Assembly: GCA_030248215.1 (NCBI GenBank)
Contig: JASANG010003576.1
Location: 104,239-168,238 of the forward strand
Reading direction: 5' to 3'
Length of the DNA stretch: 64,000 nt
Source of the DNA: Enoplolaimus lenunculus
Lineage: Eukaryota; Nematoda; Enoplea; Enoplida; Thoracostomopsidae
Positions 34,616-46,065 of this stretch are shown here, piece after piece (the first letter of the stretch is position 1; every line of letters starts with the position of its first letter). A program made the translations under genes and the position numbers. The notes beneath the pieces are model-generated. The model was given only the letters and a program-made list of their open reading frames with translations, was not told the origin of the DNA and ran no database searches.

Positions 34616-37600
34616 TTATATTAAACAGTTGCAAAAAAGTCTATATATTACCGTGGCAAGTACCCACTGAGTCAGATAACAGACATTGTAGTACGCGGCG
34701 ACTTTAGTTCCAATAGGCGGGTAGCAGTTGGAATACCAAATTTCCACAACTCCTAGCGCAAGAAAAATTGGTATCGAAAATCCACTGAACAGAGCGTCCT
34801 GAAAAGTCTGCATAAAATCAACATAAGTATGGAAGTTAACACTAGTGATGGGCATCGGATATTTTTTCATATCCAGATATTCGGCAACTTGTGCCGGATA
34901 TTTATTCGTATATCCGGATATCCGAAATGAAATTTTCTATTTCGGATATCCGAAACTCGATTTTGTGTTTTTTTATTTTCCGAACCTCAATTTTCGTTTC
35001 TTAAGCACTTGTTTTAACTTGTTGCTCTAAAGGAAGTTCCCTGACCCTCAAGCAAATTAATATGAGCATAAAAGATACAATTCTAAAAGTCTGTATTTAT
35101 TATGCCAGTACTGTAGTGACCCTATTTGGGGGTACCCATTTTGAGTCTCAATCAATAGGAGTCCGTATCCCTAATAAGAGTCCGTAAGCGCATAGAGTCC
35201 CAAAACCCTAATTAGAGTCCATAAATGTCAATTATTCCTAATTGTAGTGCATAAATGACTCCAGAACCAAATAAAGGTGAGTTCAAAACTTTGAAGCGTA
35301 CTTAAGTTTTCAAAGTACTCACATTCCTAATAATAACCTTGCATTATGGCTAAACCTTTTGATACAAGGCAAATAAACATTCAATTCAAGACTTGCAATA
35401 CCGTATATATGTGTAACTAAGTCTGGCGGAGGACGGATAAAAATAAATAACAGCCCGTAACCGAATAACAGGGGTCACAGGCGGGATGGTAAATATTTTG
35501 AAACGCAATTTTCCTCCAAAAAATTTTCTTAGCGGGAAAATTATAAGGCAAGACCCTGTTTTATAACGAAAGTATTATGAGAGGGCAAATTGTAACGTAA
35601 TAAATGACCATATCATTTTATCACAAAACATTTATGTGGGGAGTGGGGACAAATTGTACGGTAGGAGTCCTTAGACATTTTTCTTATCCGAACAGGATAT
35701 CCGGTGTTCATCTGTAGTCTATATCATACTATTCTCTGTAAAATTGTTATCACCATTCTCGGACACACGAAGGGTTAACTGAGAAAAACTTTGTGTTAAA
35801 TAAAACCGCAAAAACGTCCCAGAGGTAAAGTAGCGTTCCATTAAATTACGGATAAAGCTAGACCTGTGTGAAACCCAGCCGTATATGGAATTCTACACAA
35901 ACTCAGGCCCATGTTACTTTTAGGGCCGTAGAGGTTTCTACTATTAAAATTTTTGCTTAGGCTTAGGGATTAAAGATTTTGAATCATCATGGAACAATTA
36001 TGCAAGAATGTGGTTTAATATTCTGACTGAGGTTTGGATACAGAATTTTTTCGTCAGCTCTAGGTATTTTGGAGGTGAAACCACGCAAATTATTCCAAAA
36101 AAATTTAGACAAAAGCATTTCGGATATCCGGCGGATATCCGGATACACGTTTCATTTCGGATACATATCCGGATATTTTTCATATTCGGATATCCGGATA
36201 TCCGGTGCCCATCTATACTTAACACGTATCTTAAGCTTACATATGACCTACATCTAGAAAATGCCATTGCTTCTTGAATACGAGACATTTATTTTTCTCT
36301 ACAAAATTTTAAACTGAAATATCAAAATAAAATATCGAAGCTAAAAACAAAATCTCACTGAAGTTTGCCAGATGTGTGATTCGTGAGCAAACGCTGCTGA
36401 TGCAAGAAAACAAATTGTTCCTAGTAGGCATATCACGCAAACCATCAGAACTGCGATTTGGCCTTCGGCTTTTGTAAATAATACCCATTCATGAAATGGA
36501 ACTCCTTTTGCAGGACTCGCAACAAGCCCGACGAAAACCAAACCACAAATCTGAAATAGTTTATAAACGGGTATATACTCTGTGTCGTGTGTAAATACTT
36601 ATTAAGATATGTTTATTATATATGCTTGTCTACTGTATTGACCCGAATAAGGGGGGTAATAAGAGGGGGATCCCATTTTGGGTCCGAATCAATAGGTGTC
36701 CGTATCCCTAATAAGAGTCCGTAAGCGGATAGAGTCCCTAAACCCTAATTAGAGTCTATAAATGTCAATTAACCCTAATTGTTGCGCATAAATGACTCCA
36801 GGACCAAATAATTTGAGTTCGAAACGTTAAAGTGTACTTGAATTTTGAAAGTACATTCCTAAGCATAACCTTGCATTATTGCTCAAGCTATTGACACAAG
36901 ACAAATAAACGTTTAATTCAACGGATAATTGCAGTACCGGATATATATCAGTAACGAAGGGCGGCGGAGCGTGGGTTAAAAATAAATAACAATCCGTAAC
37001 CAAATAACAAGAGGGGTACCATCTGGAGAGGCCAAATAAATATCAGTCCCCCTCTTATATTCGGGTCAACACAGTACGAGTGCTTAAACATACCTTTGCG
37101 TCATGAACACCGGTTTTACAGGAATCTGAACTACCTACTAAAAACATAAACAAACTTTATTCAGTTTGGATTACATAAAGTCGTCTTTTCTGTCCTAACC
37201 TCCAGTTGGTGTTTGTTGGCCAAGTTGCAAATTTAGAGAAACAGTATTCAGGACACAAACACGTATTAAAACGCTTGAGGACAGCACCATTCCGTTATTC
37301 AGTATGGGTATCTATTTTATTTGCATAAGTTTATACGTTTTTCTCGCTTCGCCAAGCCGGCCGAATGCCAGTTAAAAATTTTTAAAGGTAAAATATTACA
37401 TCCAGTTATAGAATCGACGCATTAAAATCATGTTGACACTTATATGTAATAAGCAGCAATTTCCGAAAACTAACGGCCCTGTAATATTAGCATGGTGTTA
37501 TACATGTCGTGCGGCTCCATAATTGAAACGTTTTAGGTAAAGTGTTTTGTATTTAGGTGCCAGCGTACCACAGAAGGCCGGCATCCGGTTTCGGCAAAAA

Positions 37601-39089
37601 AGTAACCTCCCGCTTGGGCTCGTGTTGTTCACCTCTTTGCACCCTGATGGTTGCCATCCCACCCCGTAGGGGCCTACAGGCGTCGTCCTGTACCACATGG
37701 TGCAGCAGCCGAAACGACGCCGGCCAGTGCGGCATTAAAGTCGACAATAACTACAGTGTCACCGGTATGTCAACCAATCATATATGCACTTATAGCTGAC
37801 GTGTACTTTACGCCAGTTTATGTGTGTAAATACATGCAACAACCTACCAGCTGTGATAATTTAATCAATATTCTCCATACAACTCCATAATGAAACTGCC
37901 GATCGTTAGATTCTATCCTGGAAGATCTTCCTTGTTGGGAGTGAGATTGATGTTTCAAGACTGATGTCTGCTTGAGTGGATGCCTTCTGCTCTTCGATTT
38001 TTTTTGCCGATCTCCTGTAATTCGATTATCTTCTTCGTAAAAACGTGGCAGTGTAGAAGGTGGATACGTAGTGTAAGTGTTTGCCGGATAAAAACTGTTG
38101 TCACTCAAACCCAAATGACGATCATACTGATATGGCATACGTGGTGATTTTGGCCTCAGAATTGGATTCAATCTCGCGTGCGTTGAATAAGAAGGATAAA
38201 TCGTATACGGCTGGATGCAAAACGCCGCTGCAGCAGGAATGATTTGTGCTTTAGAGCCGCGTGAAACCAGTTGTGGCCAGTCAGCGGGTTCCAACTGTTG
38301 ATAAAATTGAAAAGTTGGCGGAGTTAAAGGAGGAAGAGATGAATTGAAGTGGACCGAATCACCGAGTAGTGGCAATCGTGGTGTTGCTCGAAAAAGCAGC
38401 TCATTTTGAGATGTTACATTGTTCCCGGTCATTTGATAATCAGATGTTACGTTAAAACCGTTTGTGTATCGTTCGCTCGTGTAACTTTCGATGTTCGGCC
38501 ACGCGTTGACACCATATTCATGGTGTCCAATTCTACTAAGTTTGGCTCCATGTACAAAAACCCGGTTGCGGGCAGAAGTTCGGCGGATTGGAGGAGCATA
38601 ATTTGTGTGAGCGTTTAACACCGGCTGCTTCGAACGTTGTTTCTCCAATTTTGCCCTGTTATAATACTTTCGTTGAGGTGCAATTGCTTCGCCAGATCGA
38701 TTTTGATTATCAATATTATACCCGATTTGTTGTGAAAATTTCGGCAGCTTACACGGGCTGGAAATTAATCGCGAACCGCTATGCCCTTGACTAATGCCTT
38801 CCCTGCTACTTGATGTAGTTGCTTGAGTATAGTAGTACACCGGTCTACGGTATGGCATTCTTACATCCTCATGTATGACACTTGTAGCAATATTGTTTTG
38901 GTTTTGGCTTACATGGCTATTCTGCCCAAGAAGAAAATGGTTTCGTTTGTGTGCTATTTGTGATGGTGAGCGTGGCGCGTTTTTCAAACGAGTATTTTGA
39001 TTGACACGTGAACAAAGCTCAGCTGCTGATATAATTGTGTATGGTGCAGCAGATTGATAAGAAACCGCAATGGACGCTGGAGAAGGCAT
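34616..39089 (-). CDS. MARVEL-like four-span membrane protein with long disordered N-terminus, three exons
   Basis: Exons on the - strand: 39089-37848 (414 codons), 36550-36359 (64 codons), then 34807-34652, or on to the TAA at 34616 if the last donor (GTAATA) is not used. All joins are phase 0 with CAG acceptors. Residues 1-400 are low-complexity, rich in Ser, Pro, Tyr, Asn, Gln and basic residues, probably cytosolic. Four hydrophobic spans follow: VVWRILIKLSQL joined to ICGLVFVGLVASP; IAVLMVCVICLLGTICFLAS; ALFSGFSIPIFLALGVVEIW; YYNVCYLTQWVLATVIYRLF. The RILIKLSQL-ICGLVFVGLVA start and span spacing fit MARVEL-domain proteins (plasmolipin, CMTM), but the exact family is inferred. The start ATG has an in-frame TAA about 45 bp upstream, though a CAG just upstream might be an acceptor for an earlier exon. 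A fourth exon downstream cannot be excluded. Confidence 0.72.
34843..36217. mobile_element. 1.4-kb non-autonomous hAT-like element with a nested MITE, in the MARVEL-like gene intron
   Basis: Left end TAGTGATGGGCATCGGATAT, right end ATATCCGGTGCCCATC followed by TATA. Both ends carry repeated CCGGATAT words. The flanks GTTAACAC (34835-34842) and CTTAACAC (36218-36225) form an 8-bp direct repeat with one change. A copy of the TA-flanked MITE family is nested inside it (35111-35480). It occupies almost the whole intron between the second and third exons of the MARVEL-like gene. No transposase frame seen. Confidence 0.75.
35111..35480 (+). mobile_element. TA-flanked MITE copy nested in the hAT-like element
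   Basis: Starts CTGTAGTGACCC after TA and follows the family order (GAGTCC, CTAATTAGAGTCC, ATAAATGACTCCAG, GGCGGAGGACGG) but lacks the right inverted end after AACAGGGGTCAC. It lies within the element at 34843-36217. Confidence 0.75.
36631..37076 (+). mobile_element. Complete TA-flanked MITE in the first intron of the MARVEL-like gene
   Basis: The best complete member: TA, CTGTATTGACCCGAATAAGG at the left, CTTATATTCGGGTCAACACAG then TA at the right; 446 bp including both TAs. The TIR is about 25 bp and the target duplication TA. Non-coding. Confidence 0.85.
37553..37745. other. CpG-richer unidentified segment in the MARVEL-like gene intron
   Basis: About 190 bp with G+C near 60%, in AT-rich intron sequence, with short inverted words (GGGGCCTACAGGCGTCG, CGACGCCGGCC). 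It is open in several frames, but none shows a known motif. It could be a fragment of a retroposed or transposed sequence. Confidence 0.35.
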
Positions 39090-39394
39090 TTGGCTCGCAC
39101 AAACTGTCGTGATAATTGTGAAGAATATAAACGCTTAAACAATGAGTAAGTTTCTGAAATCTTACTTAAGTAAATACTTAAGTTTTTTCAAGTACTTACT
39201 TACTTTTAAGTCACTTATTTAAGTAATTAACAGGAAAGTGTTCAGTCAAAAACACCAAAATGCCAATGGTAAGGGCCAATGTATGGCACAGGGGCTTCCA
39301 GTTTTCCACGGTGGAAAACTTATAACCAGGAGTGCAGCGCAGCCACTCCTGTATGTCGGCTAAATTTTCCGCTGATTTGGTAGGAAAATTAAAA

Positions 39395-42300
39395 AATTTA
39401 ATGCCTAGATTTCACCCTGGGTCGGTTGGGAAATCTGAAGCATAGGTTTTGGTTGGAAAACGGGAAAAGTGGAAAATTCTAATGCCTAGATTTTCCCCTG
39501 GGTTGGCAGGGAAAATCTGAAGCATAGGTTTTGGTTGGAAAACGGGAAACGTGTAAAATTCTAATGCCTAGATTTTTCCCCTGGGTTGGTAGGGAAAACC
39601 AGAAGCGTAGGTTTTGGTTGGAAAACGGGAAAAGTGGAAAAGTGGAAAATTCAAGCGTAGGGCATAGGTTTTGGTTGGAAAACGGGAAAAGTGGAAAATT
39701 TTAATGCCTAGATTTTTACGCTGGGTTGGTAGGGAAATCTGAAGCATAGGTTTTGGTTGGAAAACGGGAAAAGTGGAAAATTCTAATGCCTAGTATTTTA
39801 TTCTGGGTTGGTAGGGAAAATCTGAAGCACAGGTTTTGGTTGGAAAACGGGAAAAGTGGAAAATTCTAATGCCTAGATTTTTACCCTGGGTTGGTAGGGA
39901 AAATTTGAAGCATAGGTTTTGGTTGGAAAACAGGAAAAGTGGAAAATTGAAATGCCTAGATACTTTCTTGGTTAGTAAGAGAAATCTAAAGCGATGGTTG
40001 GAAAACGGGAAAGTGGAAAAGTGGAAAATTCAAGCGTAGGGCATAGGTTTTGGTTGGAAAACGGGAAAAGTGGAAAATTCTAATGCCTAGATTTTTCCCC
40101 TGGGTTGGTAAGGAAAATCTGAAGCATAGGTTTTGGTTGGAAAACGGGAAAAGTGGAAAATTCTAATGCCTGGATTTTTTCGCTGGGTTGGTAGGGAAAA
40201 TCTGAAGCATACGTTTTGATTGGAAAACGGGAAAAGTGGAAAATTCCAATGCCTAGATTTTTACCCTGGTTTGGTAGGGAATATTTGAAGCATAGGGTTT
40301 TGGTTGGAAAACGGGAAAAGTGGAAAATTCTAATGCCTAGATTTTTTCGCTGGGTAGAAAGAAATTTGAAAACACAAAATAGAATTTAAAGGCCTAGATT
40401 TACCTTAGGTTGGTAGGGAAAATATGAAGCATAGGTTTTGGTTGGAAAACGGGAAAGTGAAAATTTAAAGCCTGTTTACCTTAGTTTAGGAAAATACCCT
40501 AGAAAAAAAACAAAGCATAGGTTTCGGTTGGAAAACCGGAAAAGTGGAAAATTCAAGCGTAAGGCAAAGGTTTTGGTTGGAAAACGGGAAAAGTGGAAAA
40601 TTTTAATGCTTAGATTTACCCTGGCTTGGTAGGGAAAATCTGAAGTATAGATTTTGGTTGGAAAACGGGTAAAGTGGAAAATTTAAAGGCCTAGATTTAC
40701 CTTAGGTTGGTAGGGAAAATCTGAAGCATAGGTTTTGGTTGGAAAACGGGAAAAGTGGAAAATTTAAAGGCCTAGATTTACCTTAGGTTGGTAGGGAAAA
40801 TCTGAAGCATAGGTTTTGGTTGGAAAACGGGAAAAGTGGAAAATTTAAAGGCCTAGATTTACCTTAGGTTGGTAGGGAAAATCTAAAGCATAGGTTTTGG
40901 TTGGAAAACGGGAAAAGTGGAAAATTTAAAGGCCTAGATTTACCTTCGGTTGGTAGGGAAAATCTAAAGCATAGGTTTTGGTTGGAAAACGGGAAAAGTG
41001 GAAAATTTAAAGGCCTAGATTTACCTTAGGTTGGTAGGGAAAATCTGAAGCATAGGTTTTGGTTGGAAAACGGGAAAAGTGGAAAATTTAAAGGCCTAGA
41101 TTTACCTTAGGTTGGTAGGGAAAATCTGAAGCATAGGTTTTGGTTGGAAAACGGGAAAAGTGGAAAATTTAAAGGCCTAGATTTACCTTCGGTTGGTAGG
41201 GAAAATCAGAAGCGTAGGTTTTGGTTGGAAAACGGGAAGAGTGGAAAATTCGAATGCCTAGGTTTACCCTGGGTTGGTAGGGAAAATCTAAAGCATATGT
41301 TTAGGTTTGAAAACGGGAAAAATGGAAAATTCAAGCGTAGGGCATAGGTTTTGCTTGGAAAACGGGAAAAGTGGAAAATTTTAATGCCTAGATTTACTCT
41401 GGGTTGATAGGGAAAATCTGAAGCATAGGTTTTGGTTGAAAAACGGAAAAAGTGGAAAATTTTAAATGCCTAGGTTTACCCTGGGTTGGTAGGGAAAATC
41501 TAAAGCATATGTTTAGGTTTGAAAACGGGAAAAATGGAAAATTTAAAGGCCTAGATTTTTACCTTAGGTTGGTAGGGAAAATCTGAAGCATAGGTTTTGG
41601 TTGGAAAACGGGAAAAGTGGAAAATTGAAAGGCCTAGATTTCCTTAGGTTAGTAAGAGAAATATAAAGCAAGATGGTTGGAAAACGGAAAAGTGGAAAGT
41701 GGAAAATTCAAGCGTAGGGCATAGGTTTTGGTTGGAAAACGGGAAAAGTGGAAAATTTAAAGGCCTAGATTTACCTTAGGTTGGTACGGAAAATATGAAG
41801 CATAGGTTTTGGTTGGAAAACGGGAAAAGTGGAAAATTCTAATGCCTGGATTTTTTCGCTGGGTTTGTATGGAAAATCTGAAGAATAGGTTTTGATTAGA
41901 AAACGTGAAAAGTGGAAAATTTCAATGCCTAGATTTACCCTGGGTTGGTGGGGAAAATCTGAAGCATAGGTTTTGGTTGGAAAACGGGAAAAGTGGAAAA
42001 TTCTAATGCCTGGATTTTTTCGCTGGGTTGGTAGGGAAAATCTGAAGCAAAGGTTTCGGTTGGAAAACGGGAAAAGTGGAAAATTCAAGCGTAAGGCATA
42101 GGTTTTGGTTGGAAAACGGGAAAAGTGGAAAATTTTAATGCTTAGATTTACCCTGGCTTGGTAGGGAAAATCTGAAGTATAGATTTTGGTTGGAAAACGG
42201 GAAAAGTGGAAAATTTAAAGGCCTAGATTTACCTTAGGTTGGTAGGGAAAATCTGAAGCATAGGTTTTGGTTGGAAAACGGGAAAAGTGGAAAATTTAAA

Positions 42301-44353
42301 GGCCTAGATTTACCTTAGGTTGGTAGGGAAAATCTGAAGCATAGGTTTTGGTTGGAAAACGGGAAAAGTGGAAAATTTAAAGGCCTAGATTTACCTTAGG
42401 TTGGTAGGGAAAATCTGAAGCATAGGTTTTGGTTGGAAAACGGGAAAAGTGGAAAATTTAAAGGCCTAGATTTACCTTAGGTTGGTAGGGAAAATATGAA
42501 GCATAGGTTTTGGTTGGAAAATGGGAAAAGTGGAAAATTTAAAGGCCTAGATTTACCTTAGGTTGGTAGGGAAAATCTGAAGCATAGGTTTTGGTTGGAA
42601 AACGGGAAAAGTGGAAAATTTAAAGGCCTAGATTTACCTTAGGTTGGTAGGGAAAATCTGAAGCATAGGTTTTGGTTGGAAAACGGGAAAAGTGAAAAAT
42701 TTAAAGGCCTAGATTTACCTTAGGTTGGTAGGGAAAATCTGAAGCATAGGTTTTGGTTGGAAAACGGGAAAAGTGTAAAATTCTAATGCCTAGATTTTTC
42801 CCCTGGGTTGGTAGGGAAAATCAGAAGCGTAGGTTTTGGTTGGAAAACGGGAAAAGTGGAAAAGTGGAAAATTCAAGCGTAGGGCATAGGTTTTTGTAGG
42901 AAAACGACAAAAGTGGAAAATTTTAATGCCTAGATTTTTACGCTGGGTTGGTAGGGAAATCTGAAGCATAGGTTTTGGTTGGAAAACGGGAAAAGTGGAA
43001 AATTCTAATGCCTAGTATTTTATTCTGGGTTGGTAGGGAAAATCTGGAGCACAGGTTTTGGTTGGAAAACGGGAAAAGTTGAAAATTCTAATGCCTAGAT
43101 TTTTACCCTGGGTTGGTAGGGAAAAATTGAAGCATAGGTTTTGGTTGGAAAACAGGAAAAGTGTAAAATTGAAATGCCTAGATACTTTCTTGGTTAGTAA
43201 GAGAAATCTAAAGCGATGGTTGGAAAACGGAAAAAGTGGAAAAGTGGAAAATTCAAGCGTAGGGCATAGGTTTTGGTTGGAAAACGGGAAAAGTGGAAAA
43301 TTCTAATGCCTAGATTTTCCCCCTGGGTTTGTAAGGAAAATCTGAAGCATAGGTTTTGGTTGGAAAACGGGAAAAGTGGAAAATTCTAATGCCTGGATTT
43401 TTTCGCTGGGTTGGTAGGGAAAATCTGAAGCATACGTTTGGATTGGAAAACGGGAACAGTGGAAAATTCCAATGCCTAGATTTTTATCCTGGGTTGGTAG
43501 GGAAAACCTGAAGCAAAGATTTCCGTTGGAAAACGGGAAAAGTGGAAAATTCTAATGCCTAGATTTTTTCGCTGGGTTGGTAGGGAAAACCTGAAGCAAA
43601 GGTTTCGGTTGGAAAACGGGAAAAGTGGAAAATTCAAGCGTAAGGCATAGGTTTTGGTTGGAAAACGGGAAAAGTGGAAAATTTTAATGCTTAGATTTAC
43701 CCTGGCTTGGTAGGGAAAATCTGAAGTATAGATTTTGGTTGGAAAACGGGAAAAGTGGAAAATTTAAAGGCCTAGATTTACCTTAGGTTGGTAGGGAAAA
43801 TCTGAAGCATAGGTTTTGGTTGGAAAACGGGAAAAGTGGAAAATTTAAAGGCCTAGATTTACCTTAGGTTGGTAGGGAAAATCTGAAGCATAGGTTTTGG
43901 TTGTAAAATGGGAAAAGTGGAAAATATAAACGCCTAGATTTACCTTAGGTTGGTAGGGAAAATCTGAAGCATAGGTTTTGGTTGGAAAACGGGAAAAGTG
44001 GAAAATTTAAAGGCCTAGATTTACCTTAGGTTGGTAGGGAAAATATGAAGCATAGGTTTTGGTTGGAAAATGGGAAAAGTGGAAAATTTAAAGGCCTAGA
44101 TTTACCTTAGGTTGGTAGGGAAAATCTGAAGCATAGGTTTTGGTTGTAAAATGGGAAAAGTGGAAAATTTAAAGGCCTAGATTTACCTTAGGTTGGTAGG
44201 GAAAATCTGAAGCATAGGTTTTGGTTGGAAAACGGGAAAAGTGAAAAATTTAAAGGCCTAGATTTACCTTAGGTTGGTAGGGAAAATCTGAAGCATAGGT
44301 TTTGGTTGGAAAACGGGAAAAGTGGAAAATTTAAACGCCTAGATTTACCCTGG
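39395..44353 (+). repeat. 81-bp satellite array, main block
   Basis: About 60 head-to-tail units of 81 bp. Key words in order: TAGGTTTTGGTTGGAAAACG, GGAAAAGTGGAAAAT, TTAAAGGCCTAGATTTACCT, TAGGTTGGTAGGGAAAATCT, GAAGCA. Shorter variant units (AATTCAAGCGTAGGGCATAG) punctuate the array, and blocks of several units recur as higher-order repeats (for example the 39600-40330 pattern returns at 42780-43500). The period is 27 codons, so long open frames through it are not genes. Confidence 0.95.
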
Positions 44354-44884
44354 GTTGGAAGTCAGCGACGACCAAATTTGATATATTTATGTTTCCTCGG
44401 CTTTCCGGCCATAGCCAACAACGTCTTTGAAACAAATTAAAACTTTTTTACAACCTTAAGGCGTCACTCAAAGCGTCGACTTTGTTAACAGACTTATGTT
44501 CTGATAATACTGGGCCACTCGGTGGTATCTTGTTTTGACCAATCTTGTGCTGGGACTATCATAATCTGATATATTTAATAGTCATGTATTATTTCGGGTA
44601 AATGCTCTGCTCATTTAGGTTTAACTGTGTAAAGTAGATTTTGTTCATTGCACTGTTCCGCTCCGCGGTTTCTTGTTTTGACCAGTGTCGAAATATATTG
44701 CCTGTTAGTTTGTAGGATGCAACCGGAGGTAAAAAATGCCCGAGCCGGAGCCGGAAGTGAACAAAAGTAGCCGGAACCGGAGATGATGCCGCAGGTGAGG
44801 TGAAATCAGGTCGTTGAAATGATATTTAACTTGTTAATTTTAGCAAATATCTGCTATGTGTTGTTAAATCGTTCCATTGGAATT
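44354..44884. other. Spacer between the two satellite blocks, with a CCGGAG-word MITE
   Basis: Non-satellite sequence. At 44717-44880 it contains GGATGCAACCGGAGGT, AGCCGGAGCCGGAAGT, GTGAGGTGAAATCAGG and TTGTTAAATCG, a dispersed element also seen at 31940-32090 in inverse order and mirrored at 62873-63030. No coding seen. Confidence 0.6.
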
Positions 44885-45500
44885 TTCTACTTTCCCATTT
44901 TGCAAACAAAACCTATGCTTTAGATTTTTCCTTCCAACCAAGGGGAAATCTAGACGTAGAAATTTTCCACTTTTCCCGTTTTAAAAACAAAACCACTGCT
45001 TCAGAATTTTCCTACCAACACAGGGTAAATTTAGGCGTTTAAATTTTCCAATTTTTCCGTTTTCCAACCAAAACCTATGTTGCAGATTTTCCCTACCAAC
45101 CAAGGGAAATTCTAGGCGTTTAAATTTTCCACTTTTCCCGTTTTCCAACCAAAACCTATGCTTCAAATTTTCCCTACCAACCCAGGAATAATGTAAGCTT
45201 TTAAAATTTCCACTTTTCCCGTTTTCCAAACAAACTTTTACCCCACAGATTTTCCCTACCAACCAAGGGAAATCAAGGCGTTCAAATTTTCCACTTTTCC
45301 CGTTTTCCAACCAAAACCTGTGCTTCAAATTTTCCCTACCAACCCAGGAATAATGTAAGCTTTTAAATTTTCCACTTTTCCCGTTTTCCAAACAAACTTT
45401 ACACTACAGATTTGCCCTACCGAACCAGGGAATATGCAGGCTTATGAATTTTCCACTTTTTCACAGCAAAACCTATGCCCGCGATTTTTCCTACCAACCA
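44885..45500 (-). repeat. 81-bp satellite, short inverted block, left arm
   Basis: About seven diverged units in the opposite orientation to the main block (CCACTTTTCCCGTTTTCCAA, CCTATGCTTCAAATTTTCCC). With the main block it forms the two inverted halves of the foldback-like element. Confidence 0.9.
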
Positions 45501-45786
45501 GTGAAAAATTAGGTCGTCATACAGGAGTGGCTGCGATGCACTCCTGGTCGTAAGTTTTCCACCCTGGAAAAGTGGAAGCCCCTGATCTATACATGGGCCA
45601 TGGTAAGCGTGCGCCATAATAACGAAGCCAAAGAATTACTTTCAATCAAGGATGTTATGTAACATATGTTTATAATCTGAATTAGATCAAAGATAATATC
45701 GAAGAACTGTTCGTACGTTTTCAGAAACGATAAATTGGTTAAGTAACTACTTAGCAAATGCTCAAGTATGAGGACGTGCTTAAGTA

Positions 45787-46065
45787 CTCTATTGACCCGA
45801 ATAAGGGGCGTAATAAGAGGGGGTCCCCATTTGGAGCCCGAATCAATATGAGTTCGTATCCCTAATAAGATTCCGTAATCGCATAGGATATCTAAACCCT
45901 AATTAGAGTCCATAAATGTCAATTGACGCTAACTGTAGCGTAAGTGACTCCAGGACCAAATTATTTGAGTTCGAAACTTTATAGCGTACTTAAATTTTGA
46001 AAGTACATTCCAAAGTATAACATTATCACAAGACAAATAAACGTTTAATTCAACGGATAATCACA
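45787..46065 (+). mobile_element. TA-flanked MITE, right-truncated, left arm
   Basis: Starts CTCTATTGACCCGAATAAGG and runs to the family's AATTCAACGGATAATCAC, then loses similarity. The mirror copy is at about 61660-61950. Confidence 0.75.

Larger units (their letters stand above)
39289..45584. mobile_element. Foldback-like composite element with hAT-type ends and satellite-expanded interior
   Basis: The left end CAGGGGCTTCCAGTTTTCCA and the right end, inverted, CAGGGGCTTCCACTTTTCCA, continue as inverted copies for about 90 bp (GGTGGAAAACTTA, CCAGGAGTGC, CGCAGCC, CTCCTGTATG). Inside lie a long 81-bp array in one orientation (39395-44353), a 530-bp unique spacer and a short array in the other orientation (44885-45500). 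CAGGG ends suggest hAT ancestry. An 8-bp target duplication was not found, and the flanks themselves resemble each other in inverse, so the true borders may be wider. Confidence 0.6.

Noticed and set aside
44981-45391. 136-codon frame on the - strand full of ENGKSGKFK words
   Set aside because: It is the 81-bp satellite read in phase; the period is 27 codons, so frames stay open. The same applies to the frames at 39836-42088 and 43058-43306.
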